Source of the DNA: Arthrobacter sp. ISL-5
GTDB lineage: Bacteria > Actinomycetota > Actinomycetes > Actinomycetales > Micrococcaceae
Assembly: GCF_018613835.1 (NCBI RefSeq)
Contig: NZ_JAGGPM010000029.1
Span: forward strand, 186,001-250,000
Direction: 5' to 3'
Length of the DNA: 64,000 nucleotides
The notes under the pieces: generated by a model
The model's input: the letters and a program-made list of their open reading frames with translations, nothing else
Told to the model about the DNA's origin: nothing
Database searches by the model: none
Shown: piece after piece, positions 17,427-26,703 of the stretch
Position numbering within the stretch: the stretch's first letter is position 1
Layout: each line of letters begins with the position of its first letter
Position numbers and translations under genes: made by a program

Positions 17427-18224
17427 ATGTTCGCCCGCTTAAAACGCTCTGATCCCGCCCGCCTGCACCTGGTCCTGATGCTGGTCCTGACCTTTTCCAC
17501 CGGGGTGATTGACGCCGTCGGCTATCTCGGACTGGACCGCGTGTTCACCGGCAACATGACCGGAAACGTCGTCATCCTTGGCATGGCACTGGTCGGCGCC
17601 GACGGGCTGCCCGTGCTCGGCCCCGCCGTCGCCCTCGCGGCGTTCATGATGGGCGCCGTCATAGCCGGGCGGACGCTCAAGCCCGAGGCGGCGGGCTGGA
17701 GCCGCAGGACCACTCTTCTCCTCGCCGCCGTGGGCGTCATCCTCGCGGGGATTGCTGCGGTTCTGTTCACCCACGCACCGCGGGAGGGCGATCCGGTGAC
17801 CGTCGTTGTGACCGGCGCGATGGCTGCGGCCATGGGGCTGCAGGCCGCCACCGCCCGGCATCTCAGCGTCAAGGACGTCACCACGGTCGTGGTGACCTCG
17901 ACGCTCACGGGCCTCGCCGCGGATTCGAGGCTGGGCGGCGGAACCGGGCAGCACTGGGGCCGGCGGTTCGGGGCGGTCATCCTGATCCTGGCGGGTGCGG
18001 CCGCCGGCGCTGCGCTCCTGAACGTTCATGTCGGGTTTGGAGTCCTGCTGTCCGCGATCCTCAGCCTGGCCGTGGCCGGAGTGGGAGCGAGCACAAGCGG
18101 CTACCGGCCGGAAGCAAGGGCGCCGGAAGCCAAGGCGCCCGCAGCCTCGCTTTCCGGGACGGCGGCGCGCTGGCGGCCGACGTCGAGCGAATGCGCAGAT
18201 GGCCCTGTCGGACTGCAGTCCTGA
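17427..18224 (+). CDS. DUF1275 (YoaK-like) integral membrane protein
   Basis: The 265-residue protein has about six membrane helices and the family pattern STGVIDAVGYLGLDRVFTGNMTGNVV in the first helices. DUF1275 proteins are predicted transporters or membrane proteins of unknown role. The ATG at 17427 has GAAGGA five bases upstream; an in-frame ATG at 17352 overlaps the amidase stop but adds an Arg-rich, non-conserved leader. It is the last gene of the amide operon and converges on the alcohol dehydrogenase at 18254. Confidence 0.82.
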   Translation: MFARLKRSDPARLHLVLMLVLTFSTGVIDAVGYLGLDRVFTGNMTGNVVILGMALVGADGLPVLGPAVALAAFMMGAVIAGRTLKPEAAGWSRRTTLLLAAVGVILAGIAAVLFTHAPREGDPVTVVVTGAMAAAMGLQAATARHLSVKDVTTVVVTSTLTGLAADSRLGGGTGQHWGRRFGAVILILAGAAAGAALLNVHVGFGVLLSAILSLAVAGVGASTSGYRPEARAPEAKAPAASLSGTAARWRPTSSECADGPVGLQS

Positions 18225-18253
18225 TGTTCGCGGGGCCGCGCGGTTGACCCGGC

Positions 18254-19297
18254 TCAGAACGTTGCCGCGTCAATGACAAAGCGGTACCGCACGTCACTGG
18301 CCAGGACGCATTCATAGGCGTCGTTGATTTTGCTGGCCGGAATGACCTCCACCTCGGCCCCGAGCCCGTGGGCGGCACAGAAGTTGAGCATCTCCTGGGT
18401 CTGCCGTATCCCGCCCATCTTGGATCCGGAGAGGCTGCGTCGGAAGCTGACCAGTGACCAGGCGCGTTGCGTCAGCGGTTTCGATGGCAGCCCCACGAGA
18501 ACCAAGGAGCCGTCCAAAGCAAGCAGCGAAAGGTACTCGTCGACGTCGGTATCAGCGGAGACCGTGTTGATGATCAGATCAAAATGACCCCTCAGAATCT
18601 CGAAGGTGGAGGGGTCGGACGTGGCATAGTAATGCTCCGCCCCAAGCCGGAGCGCGTCCTCCTGCTTCTTGAGCGACTGGCTGAGTACTGTGACCTCCGC
18701 GCCCATGGCTGCGGCGATCTTGACGCCCATATGGCCGAGCCCGCCCATGCCGATGATGGCCACGCGCTTCCCCGGTCCGGCATCCCAGGTGCGCAGCGGC
18801 GAGTACATGGTGACGCCGGCGCACAGCAAGGGTGCGGCGGCGTCAAGCGGAATGCCGTCTGGAATCCGCAGGACATAGTTTTCGTCCACCACAATGCTGG
18901 TGCTGTAGCCGCCGGCTGTGGGCAGGCCGTCCCGGCCCACGGAGTTGTAGGTGCTCGTCGCCCCGGACAAACAATACTGTTCCTCGCCGGCACGGCAGTT
19001 GTCGCATTCACGGCAGGAATCCACAAAGCAGCCCACGCCCACACGGTCCCCCACTGCATGACGCGTCACCTTGGTTCCAACGGCCTCCACGACGCCGACA
19101 ATTTCATGCCCAACGACCACCGGATAGTTCACGCCCGCCCAATCGCCCCGCGCGGTGTGGATATCGGAGTGACAGATTCCCGCAAATTTGATGGCGATCT
19201 GCACCTCAAACTCACCGGGTTCGCGGCGTTCAATGGTGCCGGGCTGCAGGGGCGACGTGGCCGAGACCGCGACATAGGCTTTGGCAAGGGTGGGCAT
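18254..19297 (-). CDS. zinc-dependent NAD(P) alcohol dehydrogenase (cinnamyl-alcohol/YahK type)
   Basis: The 347-residue MDR enzyme has catalytic zinc ligands Cys 42 and His-Glu 64-65, four structural-zinc Cys at 95, 98, 101 and 109, and a GMGGLGHMG Rossmann motif. It matches the broad-specificity aldehyde reductase group. The ATG at 19297 follows GGAG. It is the last gene of the leftward arm and follows the aspartase-family gene by 28 bases, so it probably shares that transcript. Confidence 0.86.
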   Translation of the reverse strand: MPTLAKAYVAVSATSPLQPGTIERREPGEFEVQIAIKFAGICHSDIHTARGDWAGVNYPVVVGHEIVGVVEAVGTKVTRHAVGDRVGVGCFVDSCRECDNCRAGEEQYCLSGATSTYNSVGRDGLPTAGGYSTSIVVDENYVLRIPDGIPLDAAAPLLCAGVTMYSPLRTWDAGPGKRVAIIGMGGLGHMGVKIAAAMGAEVTVLSQSLKKQEDALRLGAEHYYATSDPSTFEILRGHFDLIINTVSADTDVDEYLSLLALDGSLVLVGLPSKPLTQRAWSLVSFRRSLSGSKMGGIRQTQEMLNFCAAHGLGAEVEVIPASKINDAYECVLASDVRYRFVIDAATF

Positions 19298-19325
19298 ATG
19301 GGCTCCGTTTCTACATGGACCCGGT

Positions 19326-20774
19326 CTAGAGGGGCGACAAGTCCGTGGTGTGGGCGTGCGGGTTGGCCAGGTGTTCGGGGCGGAGGATTTCGTCGAGTTC
19401 ATCGGCCGTGAGTAGTCCGCGTTCGAGGACAAGGGAGGTGACGCTACGGCCAGTGGAGAGTGCCTGGCGGGCGATGGAGGTTGCCGCGTCGTAGCCGATG
19501 AGCGGGTTGAGGATGGTGACGACACCGATGCTCGCTTCGACCTGGGAACGCAGGTATTCCTTGTTGGCGGTGATCCCGTCGATGCAGTGGTCCGCCAGCG
19601 TGGTGCATGCTGCCGTGAGGTGGGTCAGGCTGGCGAACAGGGAGCGCGCGATGATCGGTTCAAAGGCGTTCAGCTGCAGCTGCCCGGCCTCGGCCGCCAT
19701 GGTGATGGTCAGGTCGTTGCCGATAACCTCAAACGCGACCTGGTTCACCACCTCCGGAATGACCGGGTTCACTTTCCCGGGCATGATGCTCGATCCTGCC
19801 TGGCGTGGGGGAAGGTTGATTTCGGCGAAGCCCGCCCTGGGTCCGGAGGAGAGCAGCCGCAGGTCGTTACAGATTTTCGACAGCTTCACGGCCACGCGTT
19901 TCAGGGTCCCGGAGAACAGCACGAAGGCACCGCAGTCCTGGGTCGCTTCCACGAGGTTGCCTGCCGTGACCAGCGGCAGCCCGGTGATGCGCTGTAAGTG
20001 CGTGCAGGCCTCGGCGGCATATCGTGGATGGGTGTTGATGCCGGTGCCGATGGCGGTCGCACCGAGGTTGATCTCGTGCAGGTGAACCAGGGCTTCGCGA
20101 ATCCGGCGTTCGTCCTCGTCAACCATCACCGCATAGGTGCTGAACTCCTGACCAAGGGTCATGGGCACCGCATCCTGCAGTTGCGTCCTACCGACTTTCA
20201 CCACGTCGTCGAACTCCACAGCCTTCCGCGCCAGCGCTCTGCGAAGATGTGCCATGGCTGCCAGCAGCACAATGGCGCCCTGGATCGTGGCGATCTTGAT
20301 CGCCGTGGGGTACACATCGTTGGTTGACTGGCCCAGGTTCACGTCCCCATTCGGATGAATGGTGGAATACTCACCTTTGTCGAGTCCCAGATGCTCCAGT
20401 GCACGGTTGGCAATGACCTCGTTGGCATTCATGTTCGTCGAGGTACCGGCCCCGCCTTGGATCACATCCACGACAAACTGCTCCAGCAGCCGGCCCTGTT
20501 CGATGTCCTGGCAGGCGCGCGCGATTGCGTCCTTTTTCACCTGATCAATCAGGCCGAGATCGAAGTTTGCCAGCAGCGCTGCATGCTTGACCTGGGCCAG
20601 CGCTTTGACGAGCATCGGGTACGCGGAGATCGCCGTGCCGGTAATCGGGAAGTTCTCCACTGCACGCAGGGTCTGGATCCCCCAGTATGCGGTGGCTGGG
20701 ATCTCCCGGGCGCCCATAAAGTCGGTCTCTGTCCTGCTTCGTGTGGTTTCCAAAAGGGACGATTTCTCGGTCAT
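19326..20774 (-). CDS. aspA: aspartate ammonia-lyase family enzyme
   Basis: This 482-residue protein has the aspartase/fumarase signature GSSIMPGKVNP at 327-337 with the catalytic Ser loop, plus the GGAGTSTNMNANEV region at 108-120. The classical reaction is L-aspartate to fumarate and ammonia. Relatives cleave N-substituted aspartates or iminodisuccinates, and in this catabolic cluster such a C-N lyase role is possible. It lies between a D-2-hydroxyacid dehydrogenase (upstream) and an alcohol dehydrogenase. A long inverted repeat precedes its start. Confidence 0.85.
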   Translation of the reverse strand: MTEKSSLLETTRSRTETDFMGAREIPATAYWGIQTLRAVENFPITGTAISAYPMLVKALAQVKHAALLANFDLGLIDQVKKDAIARACQDIEQGRLLEQFVVDVIQGGAGTSTNMNANEVIANRALEHLGLDKGEYSTIHPNGDVNLGQSTNDVYPTAIKIATIQGAIVLLAAMAHLRRALARKAVEFDDVVKVGRTQLQDAVPMTLGQEFSTYAVMVDEDERRIREALVHLHEINLGATAIGTGINTHPRYAAEACTHLQRITGLPLVTAGNLVEATQDCGAFVLFSGTLKRVAVKLSKICNDLRLLSSGPRAGFAEINLPPRQAGSSIMPGKVNPVIPEVVNQVAFEVIGNDLTITMAAEAGQLQLNAFEPIIARSLFASLTHLTAACTTLADHCIDGITANKEYLRSQVEASIGVVTILNPLIGYDAATSIARQALSTGRSVTSLVLERGLLTADELDEILRPEHLANPHAHTTDLSPL

Positions 20775-20789
20775 GTCTCAATCCTTGTG

Positions 20790-20847
20790 TCGATTGCTCC
20801 GTAAGTGCCCTTGTGGGCGCTCGAAACGGCACATACGGAGCAATCGA
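20790..20847. repeat. 58-bp inverted repeat before aspA (14-bp perfect arms)
   Basis: TCGATTGCTCCGTA at 20790-20803 is exactly inverted at 20834-20847, and after one mismatch the pairing resumes for five more bases (GTGCC/GGCAC). It fills most of the 96-base gap between the hydroxyacid dehydrogenase stop and aspA. It has no T-run, so it may be a regulator site or a processing hairpin that separates aspA expression from the upstream genes. Confidence 0.6.
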
Positions 20848-20870
20848 TGGGTTGGTTGGTTAGGGAGGGT

Positions 20871-21854
20871 TCAGGAAGCGGAGACGAAGCCAAGTTCCTT
20901 GTCCACGACGTTCTGCAAAGGTTCGCCGTTGCAGAACCGCCTCAGATTGTCGACGAACAGTTTGCCAAGATCGTCGAGGTAGTCTTCCGTGTCGCCGCTC
21001 ATGTGGGGTGTGACGATGACGTTCTCCATGCCCCACAGAGCGTGTCCTTCTGGCAGCGGTTCCGGGTGCACAACATCAAGGGCGGCGGCTCCTATGGAGC
21101 CCGACGCCAATGCTTCCGTCAGGGCGCCCGTGTTCACCAGCTCGCCGCGCCCTACGTTGATCAGGCGTGCAGATGGTTTCATGGCAGCCAGGACCTCCGC
21201 GTTCACCAGTTCCTTGGACTCTGAGGTCAGCGGAGCGGCGAGCACAAGATAGTCGTAGTCGTGGACGATCCCGGCCAGGTCCTGGGAGGAATAGATCCAC
21301 TCGAAGTCATCGTCCCCGGCACGGCTTGCGCGGCCGGCCCCGCTGACCTCCATGCCCACGGCGCGGAACAGGCGGGCGATTTCACGCCCGATGGACCCGG
21401 TGCCGACCACCAGGGCGCGTTGGCCCTGGATCTTGCGCGTAACGCGGTGCTGCCAGCGCTGTTCCTGCTGCAGCCTGAACGAACCCTGTGCGTCCTTGGC
21501 CATGTCCAGGACGAAGCCGAGGGCAAACTCTGCGATGGCCCGGCTGAGGACTCCGCGGGAGTTCGTGTAGACGATGTTGCTGCGGATCAGTTCATCGAAA
21601 AGGAGCTGGCTGACTCCCGCCGCAGAGACATGGACCCATTGAAGGGATGATGCAGCATCCCAGTTCTCCCGCAGGGCGGGCGAGAACGAGTGCCACTGGT
21701 ACAGCACGTCCGCGCCGTCCAGTGCGTCGGCGAGACCATCAGCCTTGGTTAGCCGGACCTCGGCAAGCTCCTCGATCTCTGCCAGACGCGGCGGGAGCGC
21801 CTCCCGGTAAAGGACTGCGGCGACCGGCCGTTTGCGTTCCCGGGCTGCGGTCAT
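20871..21854 (-). CDS. D-2-hydroxyacid dehydrogenase family protein
   Basis: The 327-residue protein has the NAD-binding GTGSIG motif near 151 and the expected catalytic Arg (NVGRGELV), Glu (HPEPLPEGH) and His (TPHMSGDT) residues. It should interconvert a 2-hydroxyacid and 2-oxoacid with NAD(P). Its ATG overlaps the stop of the tartrate-dehydrogenase-type gene (ATGA), so both are coupled. In this cluster it may work on the product of the neighbouring dehydrogenases. Confidence 0.83.
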   Translation of the reverse strand: MTAARERKRPVAAVLYREALPPRLAEIEELAEVRLTKADGLADALDGADVLYQWHSFSPALRENWDAASSLQWVHVSAAGVSQLLFDELIRSNIVYTNSRGVLSRAIAEFALGFVLDMAKDAQGSFRLQQEQRWQHRVTRKIQGQRALVVGTGSIGREIARLFRAVGMEVSGAGRASRAGDDDFEWIYSSQDLAGIVHDYDYLVLAAPLTSESKELVNAEVLAAMKPSARLINVGRGELVNTGALTEALASGSIGAAALDVVHPEPLPEGHALWGMENVIVTPHMSGDTEDYLDDLGKLFVDNLRRFCNGEPLQNVVDKELGFVSAS

Positions 21855-22948
21855 GAGGCCGGTGTTGCGGCGACGGAGACCGCCTGGTTCGCGGCGAGTG
21901 CGTCGATCGCGGACAGTACCGCGGCGGTGAATTCCGACGTCGATGAGGTCCCGCCCACGTCGCGGGTGCCGAAGCCGTCGCGCAGGGCCGACTCGAAGGC
22001 GGCCTGAAGGTGGGCGGCCGCCTCGGGGTGTCCGAGGTGCTCCAGCATCATGGCCCCCGACCAGATCTGCCCCACCGGGTTGGCCAGGCCCTTGCCGGCG
22101 ATGTCCGGGGCCGAGCCGTGGACCGGTTCGAAGAGGGACGGGAAGTCGCCCTCCGGGTTCAGGTTTGCGCTGGGCGCCAGGCCGATGGAGCCCGTCACGG
22201 CACTGCCGAGATCCGACAGGATGTCGCCGAACAGGTTGGAGGCCACAATGACGTCCAGGGTCCAGGGCTTCAGGACAAGGTGCGCGGCGAGTGCATCCAC
22301 CAGCTCGCTGGTCAGGGTGACATCCGGGTACTCGCGGACCGTTTCGGCAACGACCTCGTCCCAGAACGGCATGGTGTGCACGATGCCGTTGCTCTTGGTG
22401 GCCGAGGTGAGCTGTCCGCGCCTGGACGCGGCCAGTCGTGCCGCATAGTGCGCTGCCCGCAGGACGCCCAAACGGGTGAAGACGGTGGTCTGCATGGCAC
22501 TTTCCTCGGGCAGGCCGCGGTACATCCGGCCGCCGATTTCGGAATACTCCCCTTCGTTGTTTTCCCGGACGATGAGGAGATCGATCGGGTGCCCGGCCGC
22601 AAGAGGCGGCGTGACGCCGTCGAGCGTTTTGACCGGACGAAGGTTGATGTACTGCTGGAACTCACGGCGGATGGGGATCAGCAGCCCCCACAGCGACTCC
22701 GCATCGGGGACCTCCGGGGAGCCCACCGCGCCCAGGAAAATGGCGTGGTGTTGGGCCAGCTGCTCCAGCCCGTCAGCTGCCATCATCCGTCCGTGCCGGG
22801 CATAGTATTCGGATCCCCAGTCGAAATACGTGAACTCCAGGTCCAGGGAGTGGAGTTCCGCGATGCGCTCGAGGCAGTCGACAGCGGCGGGGACTACTTC
22901 GTTCCCGATGCCGTCGCCGGGGATAACAGCGATTTTGTGCGTGGTCAT
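21851..22948 (-). CDS. tartrate/D-malate dehydrogenase-type beta-decarboxylating dehydrogenase
   Basis: The 365-residue protein is of the isocitrate/isopropylmalate family and matches the tartrate dehydrogenase branch: PGDGIGNEVVP at the start, then the Arg-rich LRPVKTL, RENNEGEY and late SNLFGDILSD and PVHGSAPDIAG motifs. Enzymes of this branch oxidise D-malate, tartrate or related 2-hydroxyacids with NAD and Mn, often with decarboxylation. It overlaps both neighbours by 4 bases. The real substrate is open. Confidence 0.85.
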   Translation of the reverse strand: MTTHKIAVIPGDGIGNEVVPAAVDCLERIAELHSLDLEFTYFDWGSEYYARHGRMMAADGLEQLAQHHAIFLGAVGSPEVPDAESLWGLLIPIRREFQQYINLRPVKTLDGVTPPLAAGHPIDLLIVRENNEGEYSEIGGRMYRGLPEESAMQTTVFTRLGVLRAAHYAARLAASRRGQLTSATKSNGIVHTMPFWDEVVAETVREYPDVTLTSELVDALAAHLVLKPWTLDVIVASNLFGDILSDLGSAVTGSIGLAPSANLNPEGDFPSLFEPVHGSAPDIAGKGLANPVGQIWSGAMMLEHLGHPEAAAHLQAAFESALRDGFGTRDVGGTSSTSEFTAAVLSAIDALAANQAVSVAATPAS

Positions 22949-24498
22949 GACATTTTCCGCTCTGGCAGGACGCCCGGCAGCTGTTGCCAGCGGGCACCGG
23001 ATCCTCCAAGGTTGACGATGGTGCTTTTGGGCTCTGTCATCTCGTGGACGGCATACCTGACGCCTTCCCGCCCGACTCCGGACTTCTTGAATCCGCCAAA
23101 GGGCATGGAATCGATGCGGACGTCGCTGGTTTCGTTGATCACCACGGCGCCCACGTGCAGCTTGTCCGCGATGGCCAGCGCCTGGTCGATGGATTGTGTG
23201 AAGACGCCGGCTTGAAGGCCGTAGTCGGAGCTGTTGGCGGCGTGGATAGCGTCCGCGACGCTGATGAAGGGCATGATGCTGACGACGGGTCCGAACACTT
23301 CGTCACGGATCACCCTGCATTCCACCGGCACATCGGTCAGGACCGTCGGCTCATAGTAGGCGCTCCGCCGCTTCCCGCCGGCGTGGACGCGCGCACCGGC
23401 GGCCTTGGCCTCGCCCACCCATTCCTCGACCCGCCGGGCCTCGGCCTCTGAAATGAGAGGGCCGACGTCGGTGTTCCGGTCGAGCTTCGGCCCGGTCCCG
23501 AGGGCCTTTGTGCGGCGCGTGACGTGCTCGAGTACCTCCTCGAACAGCGAGATGTGCACGTAGACGCGCTGAACCGAGAGGCAGTTCTGCCCGGCCACGC
23601 CAAAGGCTCCAGCCACGATGGCATCGGCTGCCGGGATCGCATCGGCGTCGGCACAGACGATCGTGGCGTTGTTGCCGCCGAGCTCGGAGAGGATCTTCTT
23701 GGCACCGGCGGCAGCCGCAATGCGTTCTGCAGTTTCGGGACCGCCGGTGAAAGAAATCAGGTCGACCTGGTCATCGGTCACGAGCGCGTTGGAAACACCC
23801 GGCCCGCCGACGATTGCGGCAATACGTCCCGACGGGACACCCGCTTCGAGCAGCAGCTGGACAAGGGCCAGCCCGGTCAGCGGGGTGCGGGCCGATGGCT
23901 TGAGTACGACGCCGTTGCCGCCGATGAGTGCCGGGCCCAGCTTGTGAGCCACGAGGTTCAGCGGGTCGTTGAACGGGGTGATGGCGGCAACGATCCCCAC
24001 CGGCTTGCGGCTGTACCAGCCGATCTTGTTGCCACCGGCCATGCTGTCCTCAAAGCCCAGCGTCTCTCCGGTCAGCTCGCCGGACGCTGCGGCAGAGAGC
24101 CTGAAGGTCTCAATGCAGCGGCGGACCTCGCGCTCGGCTTCGGTGATGGTTTTGCTGCTCTCCGAAGCAATGATGTTGGCGAACCTGTCGGCCTGTTCTG
24201 CCAGCAGCTGGGTTGCCTTTTCCAGCGCCTGACGGCGGGCACGCAACGGCCACTCCTCGCCCTGGAGATGGCGGTGAATGTGGGCTATTGCGCGGCGGAC
24301 GTCCTGGGACGTTGAGGTGCATACGCGCCCCAGCAAGACACCGTCTTCAGGGTCCCTTACTTCAAGGGTCATGTCGGCGGTTTGCCACTGGCCCTCGAAG
24401 AACGCTCCTCCTGGGAGATTCGCAAATTTTGTGCGCCTGTAGGCGGTTTCTTCGGCTGATTTTGGGCGTGCTTCAGCCACGGTTGTTGATGCGTGCAT
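22945..24498 (-). CDS. NAD(P)-dependent aldehyde dehydrogenase
   Basis: The 517-residue protein has the aldehyde dehydrogenase core: SFTGGPETAERI, the general base in ELGG, the nucleophile in GQNCLSVQRV and the DEVFGPVVSI region. The substrate group is unclear; it resembles phosphonoacetaldehyde- or semialdehyde-type members only loosely. The ATG at 24498 has AAGG upstream. The order DAO oxidase, aldehyde dehydrogenase suggests it takes an aldehyde made by oxidative deamination. Its stop overlaps the next gene's ATG. Confidence 0.85.
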   Translation of the reverse strand: MHASTTVAEARPKSAEETAYRRTKFANLPGGAFFEGQWQTADMTLEVRDPEDGVLLGRVCTSTSQDVRRAIAHIHRHLQGEEWPLRARRQALEKATQLLAEQADRFANIIASESSKTITEAEREVRRCIETFRLSAAASGELTGETLGFEDSMAGGNKIGWYSRKPVGIVAAITPFNDPLNLVAHKLGPALIGGNGVVLKPSARTPLTGLALVQLLLEAGVPSGRIAAIVGGPGVSNALVTDDQVDLISFTGGPETAERIAAAAGAKKILSELGGNNATIVCADADAIPAADAIVAGAFGVAGQNCLSVQRVYVHISLFEEVLEHVTRRTKALGTGPKLDRNTDVGPLISEAEARRVEEWVGEAKAAGARVHAGGKRRSAYYEPTVLTDVPVECRVIRDEVFGPVVSIMPFISVADAIHAANSSDYGLQAGVFTQSIDQALAIADKLHVGAVVINETSDVRIDSMPFGGFKKSGVGREGVRYAVHEMTEPKSTIVNLGGSGARWQQLPGVLPERKMS

Positions 24499-24515
24499 AT
24501 GAACCCTTATCCTGC

Positions 24516-25793
24516 CTATTTGATCCGGTCGATGATTTTTGCGGCTGCGCCGATGAAGGGCAGGAACCAGGGCGGGCCGAAGTGGCCCGGGACGGGCGGG
24601 TTCTTCAGGTCTTCCCAAACATTGGCACTCTTGTCGCCGGCCATGTAGTGGGCCATCCTCTTGCCCATGTGCGCCGCCATCTGCACGCCGTGTCCGCTGT
24701 AGCACAGGGAGTAGAAAAGGCCGTCATGGACACCCGCGTGCACCATCTGGTCCATCGACAGGTCCACCAGTCCGCCCCAGATGTAGTCGACCTTGGCGTT
24801 GGAGAGGTAGGGGAAGAGTTCGAGCATGGCCTTGCGCAGGATCTCGGCGCTCTTGACGTCCGAGTCCGGGCTGGACAGGGCGAACCGGGCCCGGCCGCCA
24901 AAGAGCAGCCTGTTGTCCGGTGTGATCCGGAAGTAGTAGGTCAGCATCTTGCTGTCAGACGCCTGGCGCCTGTTCGGCAGGATCCGGTTGACCACATCTT
25001 CGGGCAGCGGGTCAGTCACAATGATGAAGCTGCCCACCGGGATCACGCGGCGCTGCAGCCACGGGGTGATTTTGCCGGTGTAGCCGCTGGTGGCGACCAG
25101 GACCTGCTTGGCCCGGGTGATGCCGCGGGTGGTGTGCACGTCGTGAACTGTTCCCGAGACCTTCTTGAGCTCGGTGACGCCGGCGTTCTCGCAGATATCC
25201 GCTCCGGCGGCAGCAGCCGCCCCTGCCAGGCCGTGCACGAACTTGCCCACGTGCAGGCCAGCCCCGAGCGGATCAACCATCGCGCCCTGGTAGAAGTCCG
25301 TGCCGATTTCACTGTGGATCTCGGATTTCGGGATAACGGTGACATGGTGATCGGCGAGTTTGGCCAGCTTCTCCTGCGACTTCAGGAAGCCCTCGTAGTG
25401 GGACTTGTGGAAGGCCAGCGAGAGCTTTCCAAAGCGCTTGTAGTCGCAGTCGATGCCATTGTCATGCACCAGCTTCTCGATGCTGTCGATGGCGTCGTTG
25501 TATTCCTGGAACATCTGAACGGCACGGGTGGCGCCGTAGCGCTTGACCGCGGTGCTGAAGCTGATGGCCAACCCGGTAGTCGCCATTCCCCCGTTACGGC
25601 CGGACGCGCCCCACCCCACGGTGTGGCGTTCGAAAACAGCAACGCTCGCGCCTTGCTTGGCAAATTCCAGGGCTGCGGACAGCCCCGTAAATCCGGCGCC
25701 GATGATTGCCACATCGACATTCTCGGGTACCGGAGTCTGCCGGTAGTCTCCGGATGCTTCGGCTGTGTCCAGCCAGTAAGGAATAAGTTTCAC
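24516..25793 (-). CDS. DAO-family FAD-dependent amine oxidase (gamma-glutamylputrescine-oxidase-like)
   Basis: The 425-residue flavoenzyme has an ADP-binding motif IIGAGFTGLSA (about 30-40), the ERHTVGWGASGRNGG FAD loop and the C-terminal YSGHGVQMA. This is the pattern of PuuB-like and related D-amino-acid/amine oxidases that release an aldehyde or imine, ammonia and hydrogen peroxide. It lies between the HAD hydrolase and the aldehyde dehydrogenase in one leftward transcript (27- and 17-base gaps), consistent with amine to aldehyde to acid conversion. Confidence 0.83.
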   Translation of the reverse strand: MKLIPYWLDTAEASGDYRQTPVPENVDVAIIGAGFTGLSAALEFAKQGASVAVFERHTVGWGASGRNGGMATTGLAISFSTAVKRYGATRAVQMFQEYNDAIDSIEKLVHDNGIDCDYKRFGKLSLAFHKSHYEGFLKSQEKLAKLADHHVTVIPKSEIHSEIGTDFYQGAMVDPLGAGLHVGKFVHGLAGAAAAAGADICENAGVTELKKVSGTVHDVHTTRGITRAKQVLVATSGYTGKITPWLQRRVIPVGSFIIVTDPLPEDVVNRILPNRRQASDSKMLTYYFRITPDNRLLFGGRARFALSSPDSDVKSAEILRKAMLELFPYLSNAKVDYIWGGLVDLSMDQMVHAGVHDGLFYSLCYSGHGVQMAAHMGKRMAHYMAGDKSANVWEDLKNPPVPGHFGPPWFLPFIGAAAKIIDRIK

Positions 25794-25820
25794 GGTTTGA
25801 CCTTTCGCCTCGAAGCCGGT

Positions 25821-26495
25821 TTAGAGACCGAGGTGCTTGTTGATCTCGTCCAGGGACTTAACAGTGGTGAGGTCGTAGCCCTCGCCAATGGGGTCATAGC
25901 CACGGTCCAGCATCCAGAGGTTCCGGAAGCCCATGTCGTGCATCGGGTGCATGTCGTAGCGTGTGTGCGAAGAGATGTGCAGGAAGTCTTCCGGCTTGGC
26001 GTTGAGGGTATCGAGCATGTACTCGAAGGCCTGGTAGCGGGGCTTGTAGGCCTGGGCCTGCTCAGCGGTCAACACGGCGTGGAAGTCAGCACCAAGCTTC
26101 GGAATGCTGATGTCCAGGAAGCTGTCGTCCGCGTTGGACAGAGCCACCAGCTTGTAGTTGTCGCCCATGAGCTTCAGCGGAGCCGGCACGTCATCGTGGG
26201 CAACCCAGCCGCGTACAGCGTCAGCGAACGCTGCGCCGGCGCCTTCGGTCGGCCCAATGCCCCACCGCTTGCATACGCGGTCAAAGGAATCCTGAAGGAT
26301 CGCCTCGTAGGGCTTGTAGTCGCCGCAGACCTCGTCGAACCGGTACCCGCGGAACTGCTTCTTGAACGCAGGCCACTGCTCTTCAGAGATGCGGCCATCA
26401 AGCAGGCGACGCGTGGTGGGGTCGATGTCGAAGTTGATCAGCGTGCCGTAGACATCAAAAGAGATGTACTTCGGCCGGGTGTTCGTGTCTGCCAT
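25821..26495 (-). CDS. HAD superfamily, haloacid dehalogenase type II-like hydrolase
   Basis: The 224-residue protein begins with FDVYGTL, with nucleophile Asp 14, and has the SNADDS and YKPRYQ motifs and ISSHTRYD near the expected type II positions. The second haloacid-dehalogenase Asn is replaced by His in the last motif, so I do not assume dehalogenase activity; phosphatase or other hydrolysis is possible. It is the first gene of the leftward arm, 146 bases from the nearest ATTGT..ACAAT operator. Confidence 0.8.
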   Translation of the reverse strand: MADTNTRPKYISFDVYGTLINFDIDPTTRRLLDGRISEEQWPAFKKQFRGYRFDEVCGDYKPYEAILQDSFDRVCKRWGIGPTEGAGAAFADAVRGWVAHDDVPAPLKLMGDNYKLVALSNADDSFLDISIPKLGADFHAVLTAEQAQAYKPRYQAFEYMLDTLNAKPEDFLHISSHTRYDMHPMHDMGFRNLWMLDRGYDPIGEGYDLTTVKSLDEINKHLGL

Positions 26496-26641
26496 GATTC
26501 GTCCGTTTCATGAAGTCGTGTCGAAGGCCCGGATGCCGAGCCTCCTTTTGGTTCCAGGGCATGTACAGAGCGAGGTGGATTCTTCCCCGTGGCAGGGGAC
26601 TCTGCTGCCCGATACATCGACTCTAGAACCGAAAATTGTAA

Positions 26642-26653
26642 ATTGTCAACAGT
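26642..26653. promoter_or_regulatory. GntR operator candidate, leftward-arm side
   Basis: ATTGTCAACAGT differs at one base from the ATTGTCAACAAT sites found elsewhere in this cluster. It lies on the HAD-gene side of the 407-base divergent control region 26496-26902, which otherwise holds no gene that I can support. Confidence 0.6.
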
Positions 26654-26703
26654 TCGAGGCCTCCCCTTCGGGAGTGGTTAACCCATCATTTTTCTTTTCG
26701 TCA

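Noticed and set aside
24213..26513. Open frame of 766 codons on the + strand
   Set aside because: It runs antisense through the aldehyde dehydrogenase, DAO oxidase and HAD genes, which have clear motifs; long antisense frames are expected in GC-rich DNA.
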